A DNA stretch of 64,000 bases from Flavobacterium humidisoli (GCF_023272795.1 NZ_CP096829.1:1116001-1180000), one strand, 5' to 3'. Counted from the first letter of the stretch, positions 52,241 through 61,894 are shown. A program made the numbers and translations. Notes: generated by a model from the sequence alone, not told the origin.

Positions 52241-53428
52241 TTAAAAAGCATCACTTTCAATCAATTTCTTCATTTGTTCATCAAGATTAAAATTCCTTTG
52301 TGCATGAAGAAAAATAGTCTTTTTCATGCTTTGAATTTTATCTTTTCCTGTTTCTGAAATTTGTTTTAACGCAGCATTTAAACCTACAAAATCTTCTACA
52401 GGAACAACCCAGCCTAAATTATTTTCTTCAACAATGGATTCTCCTTCGCCCCCGCCAAAATAAAGAATAGGAAATCCTAAAGCGCTGTATTCGAATATTT
52501 TTGAAGGAACAGAACCGTAAATTCTTGTTTTAAGCGGGACAAGAGCAATGTCTAAAGTCATTAATTTTTCATGCAAAACACTGCGATCTAACATTCCGTG
52601 AAAGATAATTTTCTGCATCGGATTCTGGTTCATATAGTTTACGATTTGGGCTTTCTCAGCACCATCTCCAAAAATATGCAATTCGACATTCAGATCTTCT
52701 AAATTCAATTGCTGAATAAGCTCAAAAATGCCTTGAGCAACGCCCAACAATCCCGCATAGAACAATTTTATTGGTTCGTTAGCATTTTCATTTTTAGAAA
52801 TACTATTTTCCACAAAATGATCAGGATAATTACGGTACAAAAAGCATTTCTTCCCAGGAAAAATCGAATGAATATGATCTATAATTTCATTTGACTGACC
52901 AAAAATATGCGTAGCTTTTTTGTAGATAAAACGTTCTATAAAAAGAAGTATTTTATGCGAAATACTGTTTTTCTTCAAAACTTGAAGTTCAATAGCGGCA
53001 GTCGGCCAAAGATCTGAAACATTCAAAATTATTTTTTTTCTTTTGATCCAAAGCGCTAAAACAGAAACAAAAGACAATAGCAATGGTGGCGATTGTACAA
53101 TTACTTTTTTTGGTGTTTTAGCAAATAATAAATAAAAAAATAAAACACTTGAAAACGAAAATGTCGAAACAATTCTTTTAAAAATGTTAGAACTGTTACT
53201 GGGATAAATCCAAAGACGTTTTAAAGTAATATTCTGAATTTTTTCTGTAACCGAAAATCTGCCTTTATATTCTGGGAAAAGTTCGCCTTTTGGATAATTT
53301 GGGAGTGGGGAAATCACAGAAACTTCATACCCGTTTTGGTTTAATTTTAGTGCCAATTGCTCAATTCGATTGGCGGCCGCACCTTTTTCTGGCGGATAAT
53401 AATTGGATATAATTAAAATGTCATTCAT
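52241..53428 (-). CDS. Glycosyltransferase family 4 (WbuB-like)
   Basis: 395 aa. N-terminus ILIISNYYPPEKGAAANRIEQLALKL is the usual WbuB/GT4 opening, and the C-terminal half has IALVPLKTRIYGSVPSKIFEYSALGFPILYFGGGEGESIV with the GT4 KxxEYxxxGxP motif. WbuB-type enzymes add L-FucNAc or related sugars in O-antigen synthesis; sugar unspecified here. Overlaps wecB by one base (shared A of stop/start), so the two are co-translated. Confidence 0.88.
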   Translation of the reverse strand: MNDILIISNYYPPEKGAAANRIEQLALKLNQNGYEVSVISPLPNYPKGELFPEYKGRFSVTEKIQNITLKRLWIYPSNSSNIFKRIVSTFSFSSVLFFYLLFAKTPKKVIVQSPPLLLSFVSVLALWIKRKKIILNVSDLWPTAAIELQVLKKNSISHKILLFIERFIYKKATHIFGQSNEIIDHIHSIFPGKKCFLYRNYPDHFVENSISKNENANEPIKLFYAGLLGVAQGIFELIQQLNLEDLNVELHIFGDGAEKAQIVNYMNQNPMQKIIFHGMLDRSVLHEKLMTLDIALVPLKTRIYGSVPSKIFEYSALGFPILYFGGGEGESIVEENNLGWVVPVEDFVGLNAALKQISETGKDKIQSMKKTIFLHAQRNFNLDEQMKKLIESDAF

Positions 53429-54516
53429 TATTTCTTATCCAATAAAATTGAAATAATTCTTTCAGAAGCTTTTCCGTCCCATAATTCTGGAATGCCACTT
53501 TTTCTCGGGCCATTTTGTAAAAATGTACCAAAAACTTTTTTCAAATTTTCTAAAGAAGTTCCCACAATTGTATTAGAACCAATGGTTTCTGTTTCAGGTC
53601 TTTCGGTGTTATCACGCATCGTAAAACACGGAATTCCTAGAACAGTTGTTTCTTCAGAAATTCCACCACTGTCTGTGATAACCGCAAAACTATTTTTGAT
53701 TAAATACATGAAATTGAGATAACCTTGAGGCGAAACAAAAATGATATTTTTAAACTCAATTTTGCTTTCGCTTAAAATTGCCTGCGTTCTTGGGTGAATT
53801 GGAAAAATTATTTTTTTGTCGTTTACTAACAAATCAATTCCGTGAAGTAAATCAATAAGCGATGAAACTTCGTCAACATTTGCGGGACGATGTAATGTTA
53901 AGATGATATAGTTTTTCTCTTGTAATTGATGTTCGTTCCAAAAATCAGGCGATGCAATTCTGTTGATATTTTGATATAAAGTATCGATCATCACATTCCC
54001 CACAAAATGAACATTTTCTGGATCTGAACCTAACTTTAATAAATTTTCTGAAGCTGATGTTGAGGTTGTAAAAAAGTAATCAGTAATACTATCCGTCAGC
54101 ATTCTGTTAATTTCTTCGGGCATTGTTAAGTCTCCAGAACGAATTCCGGCTTCGACATGTGCAACTTTTGTATTACATTTTTTTGCGACAATTGAGCATG
54201 CCATTGTTGAGTTTACATCGCCAACAACCAAAACTAAATCGCAAGGATTTTGAATTAATTCTTTTTCAAAAGCAATCATAATCGCTGCCGTCTGTTCGGC
54301 TTGAGAACCACTTTTTACTTCTAAATTTATATCTGGTTGCGGAATGTTTAATTCTTCAAAAAAAGTATCGCTTAGGTTTTTATCATAATGCTGGCCAGTA
54401 TGAACCAAACGAAATGAAATATCAACACCTTCATTTTGCTTGTTTTTTACTGTATTAATAATTGGCGCTATTTTAATAAAATTTGGTCTTGCGCCTGCAA
54501 TTATGGTAATTTTCAT
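53428..54516 (-). CDS. wecB: UDP-N-acetylglucosamine 2-epimerase (non-hydrolysing)
   Basis: 362 aa, standard length. ARPNFIKIAPI (9-19), HTGQHYD, VVGDVNSTMACSI, HVEAGIRSGDLTMPEEINR and SGGISEETTVLGIPCFTMRDNTERPET are all family signatures. It makes UDP-ManNAc (or a related 2-epimer) for surface-polysaccharide synthesis. Transcribed with the GT4 downstream. Confidence 0.93.
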   Translation of the reverse strand: MKITIIAGARPNFIKIAPIINTVKNKQNEGVDISFRLVHTGQHYDKNLSDTFFEELNIPQPDINLEVKSGSQAEQTAAIMIAFEKELIQNPCDLVLVVGDVNSTMACSIVAKKCNTKVAHVEAGIRSGDLTMPEEINRMLTDSITDYFFTTSTSASENLLKLGSDPENVHFVGNVMIDTLYQNINRIASPDFWNEHQLQEKNYIILTLHRPANVDEVSSLIDLLHGIDLLVNDKKIIFPIHPRTQAILSESKIEFKNIIFVSPQGYLNFMYLIKNSFAVITDSGGISEETTVLGIPCFTMRDNTERPETETIGSNTIVGTSLENLKKVFGTFLQNGPRKSGIPELWDGKASERIISILLDKK

Positions 54517-54599
54517 AGCTGATTAGATTCTTGAATTTAAATTTTCTTGTGGCAAAAGTAAAGTTTAAATCGGAATCTGAGTAGATTGAGATAATTTCT

Positions 54600-54718
54600 T
54601 CAAATTTTTTATAATTTTTAATATTATCAGTGCTTTTCTTGTGATAATTGGAGCTCACAATTTGTGATTTCAAATGCAATAAGCTTTGAATAAAAGTAAT
54701 TAAAACTTGAAGCCACAA
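54600..54718 (-). pseudogene. Possible remnant of a second ORF6N gene
   Basis: The minus strand reads FIQSLLHLKSQIVSSNYHKK, which resembles the ORF6N core (in the intact neighbour: WRSQFVTSNSDK). It also retains a degenerate form of the palindrome found there (54646-54676). Beyond this short stretch no homology is apparent, so it looks like a decayed fragment between wecB and the intact copy. Confidence 0.35.
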
Positions 54719-54735
54719 CTTATTACCTTAAAGAA

Positions 54736-55266
54736 TTAATTATTTTTATAACCAATCTTCACTCTTTCAGATTCATTTTCTTTTTTCTCCGTTAATTCAT
54801 CTAGATAAGAAAATACCAATTCAATATTTTTATCATGATTCTCTAACTTCTTCTGAATCTGCAAAATATCTACTTTAATTTCTGTTGTATCTAAAAGCAT
54901 TTGTCTCACTTTCGTGAATATACGCATGATTTGAATATTGGTTTGAATTGCTTTGTCACTTTTAAGAATGCTAGACAACATCATAACCCCATGTTCAGTA
55001 AATGCCATCGGTGCATGTCGCAAACCAATCTTATCGGAATTGGAGGTCACAAATTGTGACCTCCAATTTTCAAACTCTGATTTATTAAGTTCAAACATGA
55101 AATCTTCAGGAAACCTTAAGATATTTCTTTTAACGGATTGTTTAAGAACTTTAGTTTCTATTCCATAAAGTAAAGCCAAATCACGATCAAGCATCACTTT
55201 TTGACTGCGAATAAAATATATTTTATTTGAAATTGTTTCTTCAGAAAGTAAAGAATGATTATCCAT
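54736..55266 (-). CDS. ORF6N domain protein
   Basis: 176 aa. The N-terminal ~110 residues match the ORF6N domain: KIYFIRSQKVMLDRDLALLYGIETKVLKQSVKRNILRFPEDFMFELNKSEFENWRSQFVTSNSDKIGLRHAPMAFTEHG (a KilA-N-related DNA-binding module first known in phages). A coiled-coil C-terminus follows (~120-170). Chromosomal copies are frequent in Bacteroidota. The gene interrupts the wecB and ligase cluster, and a perfect 31-base palindrome lies within its coding sequence. Function in the cell unknown. Confidence 0.88.
   Translation of the reverse strand: MDNHSLLSEETISNKIYFIRSQKVMLDRDLALLYGIETKVLKQSVKRNILRFPEDFMFELNKSEFENWRSQFVTSNSDKIGLRHAPMAFTEHGVMMLSSILKSDKAIQTNIQIMRIFTKVRQMLLDTTEIKVDILQIQKKLENHDKNIELVFSYLDELTEKKENESERVKIGYKNN
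55038..55068. repeat. Perfect 31-base palindrome inside the ORF6N gene
   Basis: Arms AATTGGAGGTCACAA and TTGTGACCTCCAATT flank one central base. A degenerate copy lies at 54646-54676. May be an operator for the DNA-binding protein, or a by-product of coding SQ-V-TS. Confidence 0.8.
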
Positions 55267-55307
55267 AAGTTTTAATTATAAAAACAAATGTAAGATTTTA
55301 TTTATAT

Positions 55308-56618
55308 TTATAAATACGATTTAAACTGTTTTAATTTCCCGCGATTGGTTCTTTCTAAAACAGTTTTTCTTGTAAAAGTGAAGTTTAAATTAGGCTCTAA
55401 GTATAAATCAATTGCTTCTTTTATTTTTTCAATTTGTTCTGATATTAATTCTTTTTCAGCAACATATTCAATTTCAAAATTATCTATTTTGGTTTGTTTG
55501 ATGATAAATTCTTTTACATTTCCATCGTCTTCAATTATGCTTTTGGTTACATAATAAAACGTCAATCCAGGAGATTTTTTTCCGCTTGGTAAAATCGCAA
55601 TGTCGTTGGTTCTTCCAATAAGTTTTTTTAGAATTGGTTTTTGAAGTGTGCTTTTTTCGTCCAAAATTCCGATGTCTCCAATTTCATATCGGATGAAAGG
55701 ATTTGCTTTGTTAAATAATGAAGTAATCACAATTTTTCCTTCCGTTCCATGTGGAACAGAATTGTTATTTTCATCTAAAATTTCTACAAAAAGGGTTTCG
55801 GCGTTAACTTGCCATTCTCCTTTAGGATTTTCGAAAGCAATTAAATCTAATTCAGACGCGCCGTATTCGCTGATAATCGGAATTCCAAATTGTTTTTCTA
55901 AGAGCTTTTTATCCGTTTCAAAAAGCATTTCCGAAGTGACAAAACAAGCTTTTAAGGTTGGACAAATTTCTTTTAAGATAATATTTCGCTGTTCTAAAAA
56001 TTTAGCAAACAAAACAATAGAACTTGTATAACCATTGATATAATCGAATTTTTTCGATTTGAATTTTTTTAAGAATTTTTCTAAAACTTCATCAGATAAA
56101 TCAAAAACCGGAAAGCGAAAACGATGCGTCAGAAAATCTTTGAAACACTCTTTCTGATAACCAATAAAATCCATTGGAATTCCGTAAAACCGGGCCTGAT
56201 ACGAACGATTAAAATCAATTCCAAACCATCCAAAACGCATCATATTGGAAGCCCAAGTTAAAGCATGAGAGTACTTATCTTTTGCAAAAACAAAAGGAGT
56301 TCCGCTTGAACCAGAAGTTTTGTTGAGGTAGATGTTTTTTTTTGAAAAACCTTTGGAAAGTCTTTCTTCTAATGGCTTCTGAAGATTCTGTTTATTCAAA
56401 ATCGGCAGATCTTCCCAATTTTGAACTGAAGTATTTCCAACTAATTCTTTGTAAAAAGAGTTGTTTTTTAAATGAAAATCAACAATTTCTTTCTTCTTCT
56501 TTTCAAGAAATGAAGCATATTCTTCTTCAGAAAAGTGAATAATTTCATCCATCTCGGCTTTGGCTTTCTTTATCGGAAAACCATTTAATTGAAGGGAAAT
56601 ATCAAAAAGGCGAATCAT
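55308..56618 (-). CDS. PaaK/CapK-like adenylate-forming ligase
   Basis: 436 aa. The ATP loop is YLNKTSGSSGTPFVF (~97-111), later EYGASELDLIAFE and YEIGDIG, as in phenylacetate-CoA ligases. In polysaccharide loci the related CapK proteins are assumed to activate an acyl group for sugar acylation; here it lies among glycosyltransferase genes and wecB, so that role is more likely than phenylacetate catabolism, even though a PaaE-like gene is 7 kb away. Confidence 0.85.
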   Translation of the reverse strand: MIRLFDISLQLNGFPIKKAKAEMDEIIHFSEEEYASFLEKKKKEIVDFHLKNNSFYKELVGNTSVQNWEDLPILNKQNLQKPLEERLSKGFSKKNIYLNKTSGSSGTPFVFAKDKYSHALTWASNMMRFGWFGIDFNRSYQARFYGIPMDFIGYQKECFKDFLTHRFRFPVFDLSDEVLEKFLKKFKSKKFDYINGYTSSIVLFAKFLEQRNIILKEICPTLKACFVTSEMLFETDKKLLEKQFGIPIISEYGASELDLIAFENPKGEWQVNAETLFVEILDENNNSVPHGTEGKIVITSLFNKANPFIRYEIGDIGILDEKSTLQKPILKKLIGRTNDIAILPSGKKSPGLTFYYVTKSIIEDDGNVKEFIIKQTKIDNFEIEYVAEKELISEQIEKIKEAIDLYLEPNLNFTFTRKTVLERTNRGKLKQFKSYL

Positions 56619-56707
56619 TTTTCAGGATAATTTTCGTCAAAAATAATGTTTCGGAATGATTCAACAACTTTTTAAAGATTTAATTATTTTTTACGTACAA
56701 AAGCAAG

Positions 56708-56715
56708 TATTTTTG
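56708..56715 (+). promoter_or_regulatory. -7 box of purD
   Basis: TATTTTTG matches TAnnTTTG, 25 bases before the purD ATG. Confidence 0.5.
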
Positions 56716-56740
56716 CAGCACAACTAAATACAACAACACC

Positions 56741-58015
56741 ATGACAATTTTACTATTGGGATCAGGCGGAAGAGAACATGCATTTGCGTGGAAAATGACT
56801 CAGAGTCCGCTTTGCGAAAAACTTTTTGTAGTACCTGGAAATGCGGGAACTGCTGCAATTGCTGAAAACGTTGCAATATCTCCAACTGATTTTGAAGCAG
56901 TAAAAGCATTAGTGCTTAAAGAAAATATAAGTTTAGTAGTCGTAGGACCTGAAGATCCATTAGTAAAAGGTATTTACGATTATTTTAAAAATGACGAAAG
57001 TTTAAAACATATCCCAGTTATTGGACCATCAAAATTGGGTGCTCAATTAGAAGGAAGTAAAGAATTTGCAAAAGAATTCTTGATGAAACATAATATTCCA
57101 ACTGCAGCTTATGATAGTTTCACTGCTGAAACAGTTGAAAAAGGATGTGAGTTTTTAGAAACATTACAGCCGCCTTATGTTTTAAAAGCAGATGGATTAG
57201 CAGCTGGAAAAGGTGTTTTGATTATTCAAGATCTTGAAGAAGCAAAAACAGAATTGAGAAATATGTTGGTTCATGCAAAATTTGGAACAGCAAGTGCAAA
57301 AGTGGTTATCGAAGAATTCTTGGATGGAATCGAATTAAGCTGTTTCGTTTTGACTGACGGAAAAAGCTATAAAATTCTTCCAACGGCAAAAGATTACAAA
57401 AGAATTGGAGAAGGAGATACAGGTTTAAATACAGGCGGAATGGGGGCAGTTTCTCCAGTTCCTTATGTTGATGCTGTTTTAATGGAAAAAATTGAAACAC
57501 GCATTGTAAAACCAACAATCGAAGGTTTCCAAAAAGACGGAATTGAGTATAAAGGATTCGTATTTATTGGTTTGATTAATGTTAAAAACGAACCGATAGT
57601 TATTGAGTACAACGTAAGAATGGGAGATCCAGAAACTGAAGTTGTGGTTCCGAGATTAAAATCAGACTTAGTTGAATTGTTCTTATCTGTCGCAGATCAG
57701 AAATTAGGAGACTTTAATTTAGAAGTTGACCCAAGAAGTGCAACAACTGTAATGGTAGTCTCTGGAGGATATCCTGAAGATTTCGAAAAAGGAAAAGTAA
57801 TTTCTGGTTTAGAAAATGTTACAGATTCTATAGTTTTTCACGCGGGAACAAAATTAGATAACGAAAATGTCGTTACTAATGGAGGACGTGTAATTGCTGT
57901 AACTTCTTATGGAGATAATTTCCAGGAGGCCATAAAAAAATCTTACCAAAACATAGATAAACTAAGTTTTGATAAGATGTATTTTAGAAAAGATATCGGT
58001 TTTGATTTAATCTAA
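56741..58015 (+). CDS. purD: Phosphoribosylamine-glycine ligase
   Basis: 424 aa. It opens MTILLLGSGGREHAFAWK with the GGREHA motif; the ATP-grasp region has KADGLAAGKGV and GFVFIGLINVKNEPIVIEYNVRMGDPETE, typical of PurD. It makes glycinamide ribonucleotide, the second step of de novo purine synthesis. Monocistronic. Confidence 0.96.
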   Translation: MTILLLGSGGREHAFAWKMTQSPLCEKLFVVPGNAGTAAIAENVAISPTDFEAVKALVLKENISLVVVGPEDPLVKGIYDYFKNDESLKHIPVIGPSKLGAQLEGSKEFAKEFLMKHNIPTAAYDSFTAETVEKGCEFLETLQPPYVLKADGLAAGKGVLIIQDLEEAKTELRNMLVHAKFGTASAKVVIEEFLDGIELSCFVLTDGKSYKILPTAKDYKRIGEGDTGLNTGGMGAVSPVPYVDAVLMEKIETRIVKPTIEGFQKDGIEYKGFVFIGLINVKNEPIVIEYNVRMGDPETEVVVPRLKSDLVELFLSVADQKLGDFNLEVDPRSATTVMVVSGGYPEDFEKGKVISGLENVTDSIVFHAGTKLDNENVVTNGGRVIAVTSYGDNFQEAIKKSYQNIDKLSFDKMYFRKDIGFDLI

Positions 58016-58028
58016 AAAATAAATTTAC

Positions 58029-58061
58029 AAGCCCTTTTTAATTAAAGGGTTTGGTTTTTTT
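58029..58061 (+). terminator. Terminator of purD
   Basis: AAGCCCTTT pairs with AAAGGGTTT (one G-U pair) around TTAATT, T-run after. Confidence 0.7.
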
Positions 58062-58290
58062 ATTTTAAAAATGAATGAGCCGTTGTATCTTGGTTTTCTG
58101 TTCCAGCGTCATCAAAAATACGTAATTGTTTAATCCAATAAACGATTGCGCATGCACAGATGATCATAAAAATCCAGTTAATAGTGTTTGCACCAAACCA
58201 TGTAATTAATTCTAAATGACGTAAAAAGTCAAGAGGAGCAAACAAAATGTTAACAAATAGGTATTGAATTCCTTCAAAAAAAGCTGTCAT
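58060..58290 (-). CDS. Small membrane protein (DUF6341-like)
   Basis: 76 aa with two hydrophobic stretches (LFVNILFAPLDFL, and INWIFMIICACAIVYWI at ~38-54), followed by a short polar tail ending TTAHSFLK. I recall this small family beside purD and upp in Flavobacteria, sometimes misnamed as uracil phosphoribosyltransferase. Function unknown. Confidence 0.7.
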   Translation of the reverse strand: MTAFFEGIQYLFVNILFAPLDFLRHLELITWFGANTINWIFMIICACAIVYWIKQLRIFDDAGTENQDTTAHSFLK

Positions 58291-58432
58291 AATTTTAAAA
58301 ATTATATGTTATTTATTGTTGTGTAATGCCTTGAAGATAAAATTCGGTAAACCAAATCTTTTTTTCAACTTGTTAGGTTTTTCCTTTTAAACAAGTATTA
58401 TCTTTACAATCACAAAAGTATAAAATATCCTT

Positions 58433-59362
58433 ATGATAACAAGTGTTTTTAAAAAATCTACACCATTAAATTATTCATTGGTTGTAATTTTAATACTGGT
58501 TTTCTTTTTTATGTTCCAAATTAAAGACCCATCTTGGGTTACTTCTTATTTTTTGGCTTTTCAAAAAGTGAGTTTGTTGTGCTTTATTTTGGCTTCTTTT
58601 TTTATGATTAATTTTATCGTAAAAAAGAACGGACTTAGTAAAGACAACGGTTACGCGATACTTTTCTACTTGTTGTTTGTTTTATTTTTTCCAACGATCT
58701 TTAATGATTCAAATGTTATCTATGCCAATTTTTTCATTTTATTGGCGCTTCGAAGATTAATATCGCTACAATCCCTAAAAGCATCAAAAGAAAAAATATT
58801 TGATGCTGCATTTTGGATTTTTGTAGCTTCTTTATTTCAATTTTGGAGTATTCTCTTTATAATATTGGTTTATATCTCTATTATTTTTCACGTTTCAAGA
58901 GATTATAGAAACTGGGTCTTGCCTTTTATAGCACTTTTGGCCGTAATAATTTTATTCTACATGACATCATTAATTTTAAATTTTGATGTCATAGCTTTTA
59001 TTCAAGAAAGAGCTGTAGTCGATTTTAGAATAGATTATTTTAAGAATAATTACGAAAACGCGGCACTTTCTATATACACAGCTGTAGCACTATTTTTTGT
59101 TACTTCTATGCTAATGACGCTATCAAACAGACCACAAATTGTACATTCTTCATACAAGAAAGTTGTAGCTTGTTTTTTTATAGCCGCTTTTATTTACATT
59201 ATTTCACCAAATAAAAGTAACGATTTATTATTGTTTAGTATTGCGCCATTAACGATAATGGCAACAAGTCATGTAGAATACGTACAGCAGAAACTTAACA
59301 ACGAAATTGTATATTATACCTTGATTGTGTGTAGTTTATTTACTTTTTTCTCTCAATTATAA
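58433..59362 (+). CDS. Multi-pass membrane protein (DUF6427-like)
   Basis: 309 aa with about eight predicted membrane helices and no catalytic motif. The N-terminus is MITSVFKKSTPLNYSLVVILILVFFFMFQ. Probably the DUF6427 family found near upp in Flavobacteria, whose function is unknown. The stop overlaps the convergent upp by six bases. A TATCTTTA box lies ~35 bases before the ATG. Confidence 0.7.
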   Translation: MITSVFKKSTPLNYSLVVILILVFFFMFQIKDPSWVTSYFLAFQKVSLLCFILASFFMINFIVKKNGLSKDNGYAILFYLLFVLFFPTIFNDSNVIYANFFILLALRRLISLQSLKASKEKIFDAAFWIFVASLFQFWSILFIILVYISIIFHVSRDYRNWVLPFIALLAVIILFYMTSLILNFDVIAFIQERAVVDFRIDYFKNNYENAALSIYTAVALFFVTSMLMTLSNRPQIVHSSYKKVVACFFIAAFIYIISPNKSNDLLLFSIAPLTIMATSHVEYVQQKLNNEIVYYTLIVCSLFTFFSQL

Positions 59363-60010
59363 TTTACTTCCGTAAGCAAGATCGCCAGCGTCACCAAGTC
59401 CCGGAACAATGTAGTTTTTTTCATTTAATTTTTCGTCTAGAGAAGCAACCCACAAGTGGCAGTTTTCTGGAAGATTTTTTTCGAGGTAAGCAATTCCTTC
59501 TGGGGCAGCAATAACAACAACAATGTGTATTTCTGTTGGACTTGCATTTTCTACTAATTTTTTATGAACAGCAACAATTGATTGCCCAGTTGCCAGCATT
59601 GGGTCAAGAAGCAGAACGGTTTTATTATTTAAATCTGAAATAGCTTGATATTCAACTCGAATTTCAAATTCGTCATCATTATTTGGATGATATCTGCATG
59701 CAGAAACAAAGCTGTTTTCGGCATGATCAAAATAATTTAAAAACCCATTGTGAAGTGGCAATCCAGCTCTTAAAATTGGGCATAATACCAAATCGGCATC
59801 AATTTTTGTAGTATTCTTAATTCCTAGAGGTGTCTGAATTTCAACTTTTTTATAAGGCAAAATTTTGCTTAATTCATAAGCCATAATTTCTCCAATGCGT
59901 TCAATATTTCTACGAAAACGCATACTGTCGTTTTGAACATTTATATTTCGAATCTGACCTAAAAAATGATTTAAGACACTGTTGTTCTCAGAGATATAAT
60001 GGATTTTCAT
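59357..60010 (-). CDS. upp: Uracil phosphoribosyltransferase
   Basis: 217 aa. The PRPP-binding loop is LLDPMLATGQSIVAV (~133-147), preceded by ILRAGLPLHNGFLNYF and followed by the uracil-binding tail SLDEKLNEKNYIVPGLGDAGDLAYGS. It salvages uracil to UMP. Convergent overlap with the membrane gene at 58433. Confidence 0.95.
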   Translation of the reverse strand: MKIHYISENNSVLNHFLGQIRNINVQNDSMRFRRNIERIGEIMAYELSKILPYKKVEIQTPLGIKNTTKIDADLVLCPILRAGLPLHNGFLNYFDHAENSFVSACRYHPNNDDEFEIRVEYQAISDLNNKTVLLLDPMLATGQSIVAVHKKLVENASPTEIHIVVVIAAPEGIAYLEKNLPENCHLWVASLDEKLNEKNYIVPGLGDAGDLAYGSKL

Positions 60011-60092
60011 ACTATTTTTTTATAAGAGCAATTGTTTTTTAAGAATAATTGAAAAATTGATGTTTTTTTTCAAAGTATAAAAGTATAAAAAG

Positions 60093-60100
60093 TATCTTTG
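60093..60100 (+). promoter_or_regulatory. -7 box of the DUF4254-GT9 operon
   Basis: TATCTTTG, exact match to TAnnTTTG, 20 bases before the ATG at 60121. Confidence 0.6.
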
Positions 60101-60120
60101 TTTTATAAAAAAATAAAAAC

Positions 60121-60726
60121 ATGTTTTCAAAATTAGCATATTCTGTTTTCGAGCAAAGCATCAAAGATTATCACGAGTTTGATAATGTAGATCAGCCGAT
60201 CAATAATCCTTATCCAAAAGATAAGTTTGAGCATTTGTTATATCTAAAAAATTGGATTGACACCGTTCAATGGCATTTTGAAGATATTATTCGTGATCCA
60301 CAAATTGATCCAGTTGCCGCATTAACTTTAAAAAGAAGAATTGACGCATCAAATCAGGAACGTACTGATATGGTGGAATATATAGATAGTTATTTTTTAC
60401 AAAAATACAGTGATGTAAAAGTAAAAGACGGAGCAAAAATCAATTCTGAAAGTCCAGCTTGGGCTTTTGACAGATTGTCAATTTTAGCTTTAAAAATTTA
60501 TCATATGCATGAAGAAGCTACACGTGCAGAAGCTTCTCAAGAACATAGAGATAAATGCCAAGAAAAACTAAATGTCCTTTTAGAACAAAGAAGTGATTTA
60601 TCAACTGCAATAGATGATTTACTTACGGATATCGAAAATGGAGATAAATTCATGAAAGTGTACAAACAAATGAAAATGTACAACGATGATGAATTAAACC
60701 CAGTTTTATATCAAAATAAAAAATAA
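60121..60726 (+). CDS. DUF4254 family protein
   Basis: 201 aa, soluble, almost all helical and acidic (SIKDYHEFDNVDQPINNPYP ... LYLKNWIDTVQWHFEDIIRDP). The family is conserved in Bacteroidota, often beside GT9-type glycosyltransferases in LPS-core loci, but its function is not known. The next gene begins four bases after its stop. Confidence 0.85.
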   Translation: MFSKLAYSVFEQSIKDYHEFDNVDQPINNPYPKDKFEHLLYLKNWIDTVQWHFEDIIRDPQIDPVAALTLKRRIDASNQERTDMVEYIDSYFLQKYSDVKVKDGAKINSESPAWAFDRLSILALKIYHMHEEATRAEASQEHRDKCQEKLNVLLEQRSDLSTAIDDLLTDIENGDKFMKVYKQMKMYNDDELNPVLYQNKK

Positions 60727-60730
60727 TAAT

Positions 60731-61780
60731 TTGGCAGACTTGTCTAGCAAAATTAAGCATATAGCCGTCATGAGACTATCCGCGATGGGAGATGTCGCCA
60801 TGACGGTTCCTGTTTTAGGCGCTTTTGTAAAACAATATCCAACGGTAAAACTAACCGTTATTTCTCGTCCATTTTTTAAACCTTTTTTTGATGGAATTCC
60901 TAACTTGGAGTTTTTTGCTTTTGATGAAAAAGAAAGGCACAAAGGTTTTCCAGGTCTTGTGCGTTTATATAAAGACGTAAAAAAACTGAAAATTGATGCT
61001 TTTGCAGATCTTCATAATGTTTTACGATCTAAAGTTGTGAGTTTACTTTTCGCTTTAAGCGGAAAAAAAAGAGCAACTGTCGATAAAGGCCGAGAAGGAA
61101 AAAAAGAATTGACAAGAGCCGAGAATAAGATTTTCAGGCAATTGCCGACAATGTTTGAAAGGCATGCAAAGGTGTTTGAAAAACTTGGTTTTCCGTTAAA
61201 TTTATCGAATCCTGATTTTCCTGAAAAAGCTAAATTAAGTGAAGATATTTTAAAAATTATAGGAAGAGAAAATCAAAAGCTTATTGGAATTGCGCCTTTT
61301 GCACAATATGATTCTAAAGTTTATCCTTTGGACTTAATGAAAGAGGTAATTTCAATATTGTCCGAAAATAAAGATCAGACCATTTTGCTTTTTGGAGGAG
61401 GAAAAAAAGAAATCGAAATTTTAGATTCTCTTGCTCAACCATTTGAAAATGTAATTAATATGGCTGGGAAAATTAAATTTCAGCAGGAATTACAATTGAT
61501 CAGTAATCTTGATGTAATGCTTTCAATGGATTCTGGAAATGCGCATATTGCAGCAATGCTGGGCGTAAAAGTCGTTACTCTTTGGGGAGCGACACATCCG
61601 TACGCAGGATTTTTGCCATTTAATCAAAGTTTAGAAAATGCATTGACTTCAGACCGAAATCAATATCCAAAATTGCCAACTTCAGTTTATGGAAATAAAG
61701 TTGTTGAGGGATATGAGGATGCAATGAGGACAATTTTACCACAACAAGTTGTTGACAAAGTTGTGAAGCAGCTCTCATAA
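60731..61780 (+). CDS. Glycosyltransferase family 9 (heptosyltransferase-like), TTG start
   Basis: 349 aa with TTG at 60731 as the most upstream start consistent with the operon spacing (a second TTG at 60740 or ATG at 60770 are alternatives; the conserved HIAVMRLSAMGDVAMT argues for a start upstream of the ATG). GT9 motifs: LSAMGDVAMTVPVL, GIAPFAQYDSKVYP and LSMDSGNAHIAAMLGVKVVTLWGATHPYAGF. These enzymes add heptose or related residues to the LPS core. Confidence 0.9.
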   Translation: MADLSSKIKHIAVMRLSAMGDVAMTVPVLGAFVKQYPTVKLTVISRPFFKPFFDGIPNLEFFAFDEKERHKGFPGLVRLYKDVKKLKIDAFADLHNVLRSKVVSLLFALSGKKRATVDKGREGKKELTRAENKIFRQLPTMFERHAKVFEKLGFPLNLSNPDFPEKAKLSEDILKIIGRENQKLIGIAPFAQYDSKVYPLDLMKEVISILSENKDQTILLFGGGKKEIEILDSLAQPFENVINMAGKIKFQQELQLISNLDVMLSMDSGNAHIAAMLGVKVVTLWGATHPYAGFLPFNQSLENALTSDRNQYPKLPTSVYGNKVVEGYEDAMRTILPQQVVDKVVKQLS

Positions 61781-61837
61781 GAGATTAAAAAACGAAGCTA
61801 AATATTTATAGCAAAGAAAATAACGTCTACAATATTA

Positions 61838-61894
61838 AAGCTCCAGAGGAACGACATATTTTTTATTATATAGTTGCTTCTCTGGAGCTTTTTT
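61838..61894 (+). terminator. Terminator of the DUF4254-GT9 operon
   Basis: AAAGCTCCAGAG pairs with CTCTGGAGCTTT across a ~30-base loop, followed by T-run. Confidence 0.75.

Noticed and set aside
54473..54718. 81-aa minus-strand ORF as a functional gene
   Set aside because: Overlaps the wecB start; only a short ORF6N-like piece is meaningful, so it is listed as a possible remnant.
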